This document shows positions 1 through 7,828 of a stretch of DNA of 39,301 bases, piece by piece; positions within the stretch are counted from its first letter, which is position 1; each line of letters opens with the position of its first letter. Position numbers and translations under genes: made by a program. The notes beneath the pieces are model-generated. The model was not told the DNA's origin, did not search any database, and was given only the letters and a program-made list of their open reading frames with translations. Location of the stretch: the NCBI RefSeq assembly GCF_000772965.1, contig NZ_JPVQ01000031.1:1-39301 (forward strand). The letters run 5' to 3'. The DNA comes from Ureibacillus massiliensis 4400831 = CIP 108448 = CCUG 49529. Lineage in GTDB: Bacteria; Bacillota; Bacilli; Bacillales_A; Planococcaceae.

Positions 1-48
1 AAGAAGAGAACTTTAAACCTTGTGTCTAAAATAAAGGGGCCAAACCGC

Positions 49-273
49 TTTTGTCCGTTCATCGCTTCGTTTTGTCCACTCACTTCAGTTTTGTCCATTC
101 GCGGGCGGTTTTTGTCCATTCACTTGATCGTTTTTTCCACTCAGCACCATGTTTTGTCCTTTCATCGCTTCGTTTTGTCCACCCACTTCAGTTTTGTCCA
201 TTCGCGGGCGGTTTTTGTCCATTCACTTGATCGTTTTGTCCACTCAGCACCATGTTTTGTCCACTCACCTTCA
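49..273. repeat. Nested tandem repeat, 103-bp period
   Basis: Two near-identical 103-bp units (49-151 and 152-254) are followed by a partial third. Each unit consists of five 19-21 bp subunits, each starting TTTTGTCC (TTTTTTCC once), for example followed by ATTCACTTGATCG. Read on the minus strand the core is GGACAAAA. A frame stays open across it from 22 to 285 only because the repeat lacks stops; I do not regard that as a gene. There are no unique spacers, so this is not CRISPR. Function is unknown. Confidence 0.9.
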
Positions 274-328
274 TTTCGTCAATGAGATTAACCCCTCCTG
301 CCTCAGTTTCATCAAAAAATAACCATAT

Positions 329-356
329 AAAAAAGGAAAGCATTTTTCAGCTTTCC
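329..356 (-). terminator. Rho-independent terminator downstream of SLH protein 1
   Basis: The stem GGAAAGC/GCTTTCC (335-341 with 350-356) has an 8-nt loop. On the minus strand it is followed by a run of six T (329-334). It lies about 210 bp past the stop of the SLH gene at 568 and would end that transcript. Confidence 0.75.
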
Positions 357-458
357 TCAACAAGTAACCTTTGAGCCTTTGCCTTATGGAATATTGGGCT
401 AAGGCTCCTTAGTTTATTTTTTAGTTGACACGTCAAACCACGCCAAATTATCAGGAGC

Positions 459-554
459 AGTTAAATCACACAGTGTTTATTTTCATGGAGGCAGCGACAG
501 ATTCCTTCATGCCAAGCAGCCTCCAGAGTTAAATCACACGGCGTTTATTTTTAT
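459..554. repeat. Direct repeat pair flanking a weak hairpin
   Basis: Two 28-bp copies beginning AGTTAAATCACAC lie at 459-486 and 527-554, with about 24 matches. Between them GGAGGC (487-492) can pair with GCCTCC (519-524). The segment lies between the SLH stop codon and its terminator, so it would be in that mRNA's 3' untranslated region. No function is known. Confidence 0.6.
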
Positions 555-567
555 ACTCAATGATTTT

Positions 568-2892
568 CTAGTTTTTTAGTTTATCGGTTAGACGATCAAT
601 TTCTTTTTCTGCTCGTTTGATGGCTTCGTCTAGGTTTTTTTTGTTGCGATCTAGCACTTTGATGTCAATTTCTTTGTATTCTTCCTTTAAATGTTCTGCA
701 TCCTCGACAGCTTTTGTTAAACTAATTATCGCTTGATTAATTTTACTTTTATTTTCTAAATACTTCGAAGCGTTTATGAGACCATCAATAGTTGCTTCCT
801 GTTCACCTACTAAATCGTCAAAATCGTCTTTTAATTTTTGTTCAAGATCTTCAAATGTATCTTGGACTTTTTCGAATGCATCCTCTAATTTATCGAGGGT
901 TTTTTTCAAACTATCTTTTTCATCCTTTAATGTCTTTACGGATGATTTGGCATATGAGTCGAGTAATTTATCTGTTTCCTTAATTGCCTTTTCGATGGAT
1001 TCGTATATTTCATCTATTTCTGACAATGTTGGATTGGATAATACAAGTAAGCGATCGACTTCACGTAAGTAAGTATCCAGTTCTGCTTGCTTGTTTTTCA
1101 TTTCTTGATCAAATTGAATTTGCTTTTCATACGTTTTTTGGGCATCCGATACAATTTTGCTTACTCGTTTCAGTTCTTTGGATATATTAGATGCCATCTC
1201 ACTCGTTCGGTCCACTTCTTTTGATAAATTATCTTCTACACTTTGAAGCATTGAATTTTTTAGTTTTGTAACAACTAAAATCTCTTGTCCCTTTTGAATA
1301 ATTTGGTTTAAATCTTTCAAGGCAATTTTTAATTTTTCCTGTTCCTCGACGACTTCGCCAGAATCATCTTCTTTAATGGCTGCAACTAAATCCTCTAAAA
1401 TCCGATCAGCAGCATCTTGACCATCTGACAGTTCACGGATTGCATTATTTAGTAGTTTTTCTAAATCACCGACATTGTTAATATTCACTGGTTCAGAGAG
1501 GAACGATTTCACTGCTACTAAACCATCGAATGATGTAATTCGTGTTCCAGTCGCACTTACACTTCCACCCTCTTTTCTAATTTTTTTCTTGAGATCTTGT
1601 AATGCTTTTTTCGCTTTATCTAATACTTCCTTTAACTCTTCTTTTTCTTCCTCCAACGATTTTTTAGCTGCCGATTTACCATATAAATCTAGCACTTCAT
1701 TTGCTTCTTCAATCGCTGATTTCATATCTGCATACGTTTTTTCTAAAGTTGATACATTCCCACCTTGAGAATTTAAATGCCGTCCAATCTCATCCGTTAA
1801 ATCCTCAAGTTCATCCTGGGCGTCCTCCATTTTTTGCTCATAATACTTTTTGTCGTGGGAATCATTCTCTGCTTCCGTAACAAATTCGCGTGCATTTTCC
1901 AATTCTTTCGCTAATTCATCTTGTAGTTTTTGGAGCTTTTTATTTTTTGATTGTGCGTCAGAATGTATTTCCTTCACTTCTTTAAGTAGAGCGTTTAGCT
2001 CGTCTAAAGTTGTCGTTAATTTTGCCTGTTGCTCCACAATTTTTTCGATATCGCCCCCGCGAACAACTGCTAGGAAAGTATCCAACTCTGGTTTCGCATT
2101 TGTTCTTGCTTCTGTTAATTCTCGTGTTACCATTTGCATTAACTTTTCAAAGTCCTTAACATCAGTCATGTCAGTTGGACGGTCTACAGCTGGTTTTTCA
2201 GGGGATTCTTCATTCTCTTCGGGATGTGTAATAACTCCCCGACTGTCCCAATTCCCCCAAGCATCCCATAAATCTGGCTTATTATCGGCGCGTTTTAGGT
2301 TAATAATTCGTTCGATAAACACGGCAAAATTAACACGCTTGACCCCATCATCTGGACGAAAATCGCCAACCGTTTTCGTAATACCTAGCCCCCCAAGTAT
2401 TCCGATTTCCTTTGAGTATGTATTGCCAGCTTTGACATCTTGATAAGATTCCGGTGTGTCCGATTCAAGATCGAAAGCTTCTACTAAAATCCCTGCCATT
2501 TCCGCGCGCGTAATTTGCCGATTCGGATTGAATTTACTAGATTTATCTAAAATCCCCATCTCTGTTAGCTTTGCAATCGCCGGATAATGCGAATTTTCTT
2601 TTGAAACATCACTAAAACCAGGGTCTTTCACATCTTTTATATCAACTTCTAAGATTCGTGCAATCATTGTAGCTGCTTGACCACGAGTTAGAAGATTGCT
2701 CGGCTTAAACGTTCCGTCACTATATCCACTAATCACATTAAATTCCGATAGTTTTTGCACTGTTTGGTAATAGTCTGCATCCTTCGACACATCTTTAAAC
2801 TCTTTGGCTGCAGCACCAGCTGGTAATGCAGCTGTAGAAAATAGCGCCGTTACCATTAATGACGGCACAAGATATTTCGTAAAATGCTTCAT
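568..2892 (-). CDS. SLH-domain surface protein with long coiled-coil repeats (774 aa)
   Basis: A secreted protein expected to attach non-covalently to the secondary cell-wall polymer through SLH domains. It has a signal peptide (about residues 1-29, ending AGAAA) and three SLH repeats (about 33-80, 93-140 and 150-198) with the typical GYSDGTFKP and LTRGQAA elements. A bridging motif around 203-220 (DNKPDLWDAWGNWD) is shared with the second SLH protein of this window. From about 245 to the end it is charged and helical, with five roughly 90-120 residue units near 275, 381, 505, 622 and 715; the later ones read like LLxxYAKSSVKxLKDEKxxL. The gene is single, with ribosome site GGAGG ahead of ATG and a promoter at 2937-2965. 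The anchoring role is family knowledge; the role of the C-terminal part is unknown. Confidence 0.9.
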   Translation of the reverse strand: MKHFTKYLVPSLMVTALFSTAALPAGAAAKEFKDVSKDADYYQTVQKLSEFNVISGYSDGTFKPSNLLTRGQAATMIARILEVDIKDVKDPGFSDVSKENSHYPAIAKLTEMGILDKSSKFNPNRQITRAEMAGILVEAFDLESDTPESYQDVKAGNTYSKEIGILGGLGITKTVGDFRPDDGVKRVNFAVFIERIINLKRADNKPDLWDAWGNWDSRGVITHPEENEESPEKPAVDRPTDMTDVKDFEKLMQMVTRELTEARTNAKPELDTFLAVVRGGDIEKIVEQQAKLTTTLDELNALLKEVKEIHSDAQSKNKKLQKLQDELAKELENAREFVTEAENDSHDKKYYEQKMEDAQDELEDLTDEIGRHLNSQGGNVSTLEKTYADMKSAIEEANEVLDLYGKSAAKKSLEEEKEELKEVLDKAKKALQDLKKKIRKEGGSVSATGTRITSFDGLVAVKSFLSEPVNINNVGDLEKLLNNAIRELSDGQDAADRILEDLVAAIKEDDSGEVVEEQEKLKIALKDLNQIIQKGQEILVVTKLKNSMLQSVEDNLSKEVDRTSEMASNISKELKRVSKIVSDAQKTYEKQIQFDQEMKNKQAELDTYLREVDRLLVLSNPTLSEIDEIYESIEKAIKETDKLLDSYAKSSVKTLKDEKDSLKKTLDKLEDAFEKVQDTFEDLEQKLKDDFDDLVGEQEATIDGLINASKYLENKSKINQAIISLTKAVEDAEHLKEEYKEIDIKVLDRNKKNLDEAIKRAEKEIDRLTDKLKN

Positions 2893-2936
2893 GTTAATCC
2901 TCCTACCTTAAGTAAATTCTTTCTAGCTCTTACTCT

Positions 2937-2965
2937 ATTATCCCAATATGAACTCTATCAGTCTA
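2937..2965 (-). promoter_or_regulatory. Promoter of SLH protein 1 (TAGACT-N17-GATAAT)
   Basis: On the minus strand a -35-like TAGACT (2960-2965) is separated by 17 bp from a -10-like GATAAT (2937-2942), 45 bp ahead of the ATG. The same arrangement, including AG after the -10, occurs before the second SLH gene at 21472-21500, which supports it by comparison. Confidence 0.65.
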
Positions 2966-3081
2966 ATATTTTTCTTACTTTTTACAAAAGAAGAAGGAAT
3001 TCCAATGCTAAAGCAATGAAATGAGCCCCCATTTTCCAGAGATATATTCCATTAATTAAACCAATCAAATTCGAAACAAAT

Positions 3082-3123
3082 AAAAAGAAAGCTGAGGGAA
3101 TTTCCTCCTCTGCTTTCTTTTTT
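3082..3123 (-). terminator. Terminator, TRAP operon end (bidirectional form)
   Basis: The hairpin has outer arms GAAAGC/GCTTTC and an inner GAGG/CCTC pairing. It has an A-run on the left and a T-run on the right, so it can work in both directions. On the minus strand it lies about 100 bp beyond the stop of the racemase-fold gene and closes the operon that starts at 9439. The rest of the 2893-3221 gap holds only the SLH promoter. Confidence 0.75.
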
Positions 3124-3221
3124 ACGTTCGGACTATTTAAATTTTCAAGTTCATTTGAGCTTATTCAACGACTTTTTCTATCGTTACTATCTCAACCTCA
3201 AATAAGTATTTCATTCAAAAA

Positions 3222-3989
3222 TTAATAATACTTCATCAATCTCCCAAATCCTTCAATTTGATTTGGGATTCCTGATAGTCTTAAACAGTGCCATAAGCTT
3301 GCTTGATTACTTGCTATAACTGGCTTTTGAACGATGGATTCGATTTTTTCAATCACTTCCACTGAACGTAATGCACCACAGCTAAGAAAAATAGCTTCCG
3401 CATCAGGATGGTCAATGGAAATAGCAAACTTGATAAGTGAATCTAGTGTCACCTTGTTCATTTCCTCATCCGTTAATAAACCAAGACCCTTTATATTAAG
3501 CACTTCTATATTATTTCTTTCAAAATATTCCTTTTCTAATATATTAATATCATTCGTATAGGCTGTCCCAATTACAACCTTCATAGCATTCAAGGCACGG
3601 AAAGCAGATAACACACCGGTTAACAGAGTAGTTGCTTTCACTTTAGACCTTGATGACTCAATCTTCTGAATGATCTTCTCTTCCCCGATGACAAAACTCC
3701 CAGAAGTACAATTATAGCAAATAACGTCTAAATCTCTTCGACCAGGCATTAATGTAACTAAGGCATCATCCAGTCCACTTTCCATCTCAGCTAAATTCAT
3801 AATTGTACATTGCTGCTGCATTCGAACTCTTGTAAAATGAACCCCTACATCATTTGGTTTCATTAAAAACATATCATGTTCTGTCAAGCCCGCATTGGCA
3901 ACGCAGATGAATCCTATTCGAGCAAGCGGATGGGCACCACAATCAAAAGTTGGTTTAAAATAGGGTTCACTCAAACGATAATCGTTCAT
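3222..3989 (-). CDS. Asp/Glu racemase-superfamily enzyme, maleate isomerase / arylmalonate decarboxylase-like
   Basis: A cytoplasmic enzyme of the two-cysteine Asp/Glu/hydantoin racemase fold, of the size usual for maleate isomerases and arylmalonate decarboxylases. The two catalytic-type cysteines lie in CYNCTSGSF (about residue 94) and FLSCGALRS (about residue 204), one per half, as expected for proton-transfer or isomerisation chemistry on a carboxylic acid. The ATG at 3989 is chosen over the in-frame TTG at 4004 because the TTG has no ribosome site; the ATG has only a weak one (GGGATG). It is the last gene of a five-gene minus-strand operon with a TRAP transporter, which suggests the imported acid is its substrate or precursor. 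The exact substrate cannot be read from sequence. Confidence 0.8.
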   Translation of the reverse strand: MNDYRLSEPYFKPTFDCGAHPLARIGFICVANAGLTEHDMFLMKPNDVGVHFTRVRMQQQCTIMNLAEMESGLDDALVTLMPGRRDLDVICYNCTSGSFVIGEEKIIQKIESSRSKVKATTLLTGVLSAFRALNAMKVVIGTAYTNDINILEKEYFERNNIEVLNIKGLGLLTDEEMNKVTLDSLIKFAISIDHPDAEAIFLSCGALRSVEVIEKIESIVQKPVIASNQASLWHCLRLSGIPNQIEGFGRLMKYY

Positions 3990-4034
3990 CGAATCACATC
4001 CCAACTGTTTTATAGGGTCGTAAATAAAAGTAAG

Positions 4035-5099
4035 CTACTCAATAATTCCTTGTTCTTTATAATACTTCGCAGCTCCCGGATGTAATTCTGTACCTAAAAA
4101 TTTAACTGCATTTTCAATATTATACTCTTCCATTGTTGGATGAATTGCTGGAAGACGATCCGTGTTTTCATTAAGGATTTTCGTAATTTCATATACTACA
4201 TCCTCTGGTACACTATCACGAATAACCAACAGATTTTGAGCTACTACAGATGGAATATCTTCATTTCCATTCACGACACTGTCATATGTTCCAGCAGGAA
4301 TTGTTCCTCCAGCAAAGTTTAAGTCCTCTAAATAAGAAATTAAATCCTCAGGAAATGGTAAAATTTTCACATCTCGATGAATGGTTGCATCTGTCACAGT
4401 CGCACTTGGAATACTTCCTGATGCAAATATGACTTCAACATTATGATTTTTGAATTGTTCAACTTGTTCAGTATAGCTTCCTTGGAAGAAGCCAAATCCT
4501 TTTCCTTTTAAGTCATCATAGCTCGTATTATAGTAATCTAAAATTTTTCTAAATAATAATTCATCGGAATTGTTCGCTGCTGCTAGAGCAATTTTCACAT
4601 TTTCTCCTGAGGTAAAAATATCATCAATGCTTTCAATTCCACTATCTGCTGCAACCATGAAATGCGTAATCGTACTACCAAAACCGTTACCAATTGCAGA
4701 TACGCCATCATATGCTTGATCAAATGGTGCTTCCCCGTTTAAACCAATCGTTACAAAGTAAGGAATTTCCCAAGCCATATCTGCTTCACCATTTGATAAA
4801 AACGGAATGTTTTGAAGTGCGCCACCAGGAATGACACGAATATTGATATTCGGGTTTTTCTCATTGATTAATGACGCCATTCCGCCTGCTTGAGCATACC
4901 AGCCACCGCCCATTGCACCAGTAGCCCATGTTAAGTTAATCGGTTCTATCTCGCCAGTTGAACTTTCATTCGTCTCATTTCCACTTGTTTTTGGTTCCTC
5001 AGTCTCTGTTGCATTGCTACCAGTTGTACCTCCTACACCACATGCTCCTAAAATTATCGATACTAATAAAAATACAGAAATGATTATCATTTTCTTCAT
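4035..5099 (-). CDS. TAXI-family TRAP transporter substrate-binding lipoprotein
   Basis: The extracytoplasmic receptor of a TAXI-type TRAP transporter, which hands an organic acid or amino-acid-like ligand to the membrane subunit. It starts with a lipoprotein signal (KK, hydrophobic stretch, LGAC with Cys20 as lipid site), then an acidic Ser/Thr/Asn-rich linker. The mature domain opens with the TAXI hallmark WATGAMGGGWYAQAG and continues with VIPGGALQNIPFLSNGEADM. The ATG overlaps the stop of the upstream permease gene (ATGA), so the two are translationally coupled. The ligand is unknown. Confidence 0.92.
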   Translation of the reverse strand: MKKMIIISVFLLVSIILGACGVGGTTGSNATETEEPKTSGNETNESSTGEIEPINLTWATGAMGGGWYAQAGGMASLINEKNPNINIRVIPGGALQNIPFLSNGEADMAWEIPYFVTIGLNGEAPFDQAYDGVSAIGNGFGSTITHFMVAADSGIESIDDIFTSGENVKIALAAANNSDELLFRKILDYYNTSYDDLKGKGFGFFQGSYTEQVEQFKNHNVEVIFASGSIPSATVTDATIHRDVKILPFPEDLISYLEDLNFAGGTIPAGTYDSVVNGNEDIPSVVAQNLLVIRDSVPEDVVYEITKILNENTDRLPAIHPTMEEYNIENAVKFLGTELHPGAAKYYKEQGIIE

Positions 5100-7024
5100 A
5101 TAATTTCCCCCTCTTTTTTAGGCTCGTAAACTTCTGTAATAAATTCACTTGGTTCTTTTTGCCTTTTCTTATATTGAAAATATTCAACTCCTACAAATGT
5201 AGCTAAGAGAAGTACACCGATAAGACTTATATAAAGTGTGCCTCCAATTATAATTAGTGAAAGTACGATTATTCCGAGACGTTTTATCCAATTGATTTTC
5301 TCAAAAACTGCTCCTGCTAATGCAGCGGAGAAGCCAATAACAGCAATGCTGGTCACGATGAAGCTTAGGATAATATCTGCAACGCTTGCCTGTGAATCCA
5401 TTAAAAGCGCTGGATTAGCAATAAAGACAAACGGAACGATAAAGCCTGCAAAAGCAAAACGTGGACTTATTAATGCTGTTTTCATCGGTGAGGCTTCCGC
5501 AATATTTGCTGCTATAAAGGCGGTTACCCCAACTGGTGGCGTAATATCCGCTAAAATCGCAAAATAAAAGACAAACAAATGAGCATGTAACAGGGGTATA
5601 TCAAAGTGGGCTAATGCACCTGTAGCAATCGTTGCTGTAATGATATAGGCAGGGGTTGAAGGAATACCTGCTCCTAATATTAAAACTGTCAGCATGATTA
5701 AGAATAACGCAATCCACAGGTTCCCTTGGGAGAAGGAAACGATAATATTCCCCATCGCTAAACCGATTCCTGTCTGGTTAACAACAGCTACCAACATACC
5801 TGCACCAGCAAGCGCCGCTGTTACGATTGCTCCACTTTTCACAGCATACTCAAAGGATTCAACCAGTTCAGAAATGCGGAATTTTTTACGGGACATGATA
5901 ATCCACAGTACTAGCATGACAGCTAAAGAATAAACAGCCGACTTCGCTGGTGATATTCCGTTTAATAGTAAAACGAGCATGACAACAAAAGGAATAATAT
6001 ATGGTGATTTTTTAATCACAGTCTTCCAACCAACATTCCATTCGTTCGGAATTGCTTTAAGATTCATGGCAACAGCTTCAAAATGTACTGTTGCGATGAT
6101 TCCTATGTAATAAATAATGGCACATAATAAAGCTGCTTGAATAACCATTGTATAACTAGTAGAAGTCATTTCTGCCATAATAAACGCCGCCGCGCCCATA
6201 ACTGGTGGCATTAACGGCCCACCAACACTTGCTACTGCCTCAATAGCACCAGCCTTATGCGGGGAATATCCTATTTTTTTCATTAACGGAATACTAAAGC
6301 TTCCTGTTGAATAAACATCCGCTACTGAGCTCCCAGAAATACTTCCATATAATCCGCTTGAAATAACTGCTACCTTCGCTGGACCTCCACGATATTTCCC
6401 AGCTAACGCGACAGAAATATCCATAAAAAATTGCCCAACTCCCGAACGTAGCATTACAGCGGCAAATAAAACGAATACAAATATGACATTACTTCCGATA
6501 CCAGTTAAAAATCCGAATACACCTTGATCCGATGAAAGAAACATGATTTCCATGACTCTCGGAAAAGTATAAGCTCTCGAATTAAATATACCTGGTAAAT
6601 AAGGAGCGACAAAAATGTACGCAATGAAAAGTGTGATGATTAAAGAAAAAATTGGTGATACAGCACGTCGGCAGGCTTCAAGTACAAGTAAAACAACTAA
6701 AAGGCCTAATAGCATTTCAACAGTTGTTACTTGATCTACAAGCTCCACCCGTGTAGCAAATTTTTCGTTCATGAATATTAAATAGCCACTTGGTAGTAGA
6801 GCCGCCACTGCTAAGATCCAATCTAAAATCGATGGCTTTGAAGATTCCTTTGACTTTTTTGCCGGAAATACTAAAAAGACGATAGGTAGTAAAAATAAGA
6901 TGTGTATGGCACGTTGCATACGAGGTTCAAATGCACCGTAATAGGCTGTGTATATATGAAAAATGGCTGCTACGATTGCCCATATACTAAAGGCAATGGC
7001 AAATCTTCCCGTAAACTGTCTCAT
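5096..7024 (-). CDS. TRAP transporter permease, fused small and large subunits (642 aa)
   Basis: The membrane component of the TAXI-TRAP system: secondary, ion-gradient-driven uptake across the cytoplasmic membrane. Length fits the DctQ-DctM (4TM/12TM) fusion class. The N-terminal 200 residues carry several hydrophobic segments including a small-subunit-like region; the rest is a DctM-like multi-helix domain with conserved stretches SGSSVADVYSTGSFSIP, GGPLMPPVMGAAAF and GAGIPSTPAYI. It has an AGGAAAGGTGGGA-type ribosome site before ATG. It overlaps the binding-protein gene by 4 nt and follows the cyclase gene by 33 nt. Confidence 0.93.
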   Translation of the reverse strand: MRQFTGRFAIAFSIWAIVAAIFHIYTAYYGAFEPRMQRAIHILFLLPIVFLVFPAKKSKESSKPSILDWILAVAALLPSGYLIFMNEKFATRVELVDQVTTVEMLLGLLVVLLVLEACRRAVSPIFSLIITLFIAYIFVAPYLPGIFNSRAYTFPRVMEIMFLSSDQGVFGFLTGIGSNVIFVFVLFAAVMLRSGVGQFFMDISVALAGKYRGGPAKVAVISSGLYGSISGSSVADVYSTGSFSIPLMKKIGYSPHKAGAIEAVASVGGPLMPPVMGAAAFIMAEMTSTSYTMVIQAALLCAIIYYIGIIATVHFEAVAMNLKAIPNEWNVGWKTVIKKSPYIIPFVVMLVLLLNGISPAKSAVYSLAVMLVLWIIMSRKKFRISELVESFEYAVKSGAIVTAALAGAGMLVAVVNQTGIGLAMGNIIVSFSQGNLWIALFLIMLTVLILGAGIPSTPAYIITATIATGALAHFDIPLLHAHLFVFYFAILADITPPVGVTAFIAANIAEASPMKTALISPRFAFAGFIVPFVFIANPALLMDSQASVADIILSFIVTSIAVIGFSAALAGAVFEKINWIKRLGIIVLSLIIIGGTLYISLIGVLLLATFVGVEYFQYKKRQKEPSEFITEVYEPKKEGEII

Positions 7025-7057
7025 AGATTCCCACCTTTCCTAAAATAAGAGGTATGA

Positions 7058-7786
7058 TCATTGCTCTTCAATGGCAATGACCCTCGCTTGGGAAGCATCC
7101 CCATCCTTAATTTTTAATGGGAGTGCAATTATCTTCACTCTTTCTTTCTTAAGTTCCCCAAGGTTTGTGCACCATTCAATAAGAATAATGCCATTTCCAA
7201 GTAATGTGTGATGGCTCGGATATTTTGAGCCCTCATCTGAAGGTAAAATAGATTGGCAACAATCACAGGTTTTAAGTGGTGCTAAGTCAGTCATAAAGTC
7301 TGATAGCAATGCTTTAACTTTTCTGTCAGCTAACCATTGTCCAGCATCCGCCTCTAGATAAATCATTTTTTCCCAAAACTCACGAGTCCCCCAAGCTTTA
7401 TCTGTCCAGCCAGTTCGAATAATTGCAATATCTCCTTCTTTTACTTCAACATTTGCATTTTCGAGGTCTTCAGCAGATACCCCCTCACCAGGCTGTTTAT
7501 GCAACATATCAATTACCACTGCATCCCCAATCAGCTGATCCAGTGGCACTCTATCAATAGTTAACCCGTCTGTTTTAAAATGTGCTGGAGAATCGATATG
7601 TGTAAAGGAATGGGTTGTCGTTGAAATGGCTGAAACATATGCCCCATTCTTTTCTACTGTCATTAATGGCTCAATTTTCGTTGGTGGCTCTAATGCTCCA
7701 AAAAGTATTTTTCGTGGAAATTGTATCCACGAATCCTGAGAAACGACATCTAATGTTAAATCGATATAACGAACATTTTCATTCAT
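7058..7786 (-). CDS. Cyclase-family metal hydrolase (kynurenine formamidase-like)
   Basis: A member of the PF04199 cyclase / kynurenine formamidase superfamily: small metal-dependent hydrolases acting on amide, formamide or lactone bonds. The metal motif, normally HxGTHxDxPxH, is present as THSFTHIDSPAHF around residue 58; the Gly before Thr is Phe here, while the His and Asp ligands remain. A second conserved block (YPSHHTLLGNGIILIEW) lies near residue 190. The pair CDCC in the middle is unusual. Its place between the permease and the gamma-glutamyltransferase-like gene suggests a hydrolytic step on the imported compound or on the transferase product. Confidence 0.85.
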   Translation of the reverse strand: MNENVRYIDLTLDVVSQDSWIQFPRKILFGALEPPTKIEPLMTVEKNGAYVSAISTTTHSFTHIDSPAHFKTDGLTIDRVPLDQLIGDAVVIDMLHKQPGEGVSAEDLENANVEVKEGDIAIIRTGWTDKAWGTREFWEKMIYLEADAGQWLADRKVKALLSDFMTDLAPLKTCDCCQSILPSDEGSKYPSHHTLLGNGIILIEWCTNLGELKKERVKIIALPLKIKDGDASQARVIAIEEQ

Positions 7787-7828
7787 GATTGTTTATCCCC
7801 TTTATCTATTAAACTAATTTCCAATCTT

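Noticed and set aside
49-273. Possible CRISPR array
   Set aside because: Subunits are adjacent with 19-21 bp periodicity and no unique spacers; whole 103-bp units repeat instead.
22-285. Open plus frame of 87 codons across the tandem repeat
   Set aside because: The frame follows the repeat units, is low complexity and has no ribosome site; it stays open because the units lack stop codons.
1850-2443. Long serine/phenylalanine-rich plus frame opposite SLH protein 1
   Set aside because: It is the antisense shadow of Asp/Glu/Lys-rich helical codons; no ribosome site and biased composition. The same applies to 20379-20948 opposite SLH protein 2.
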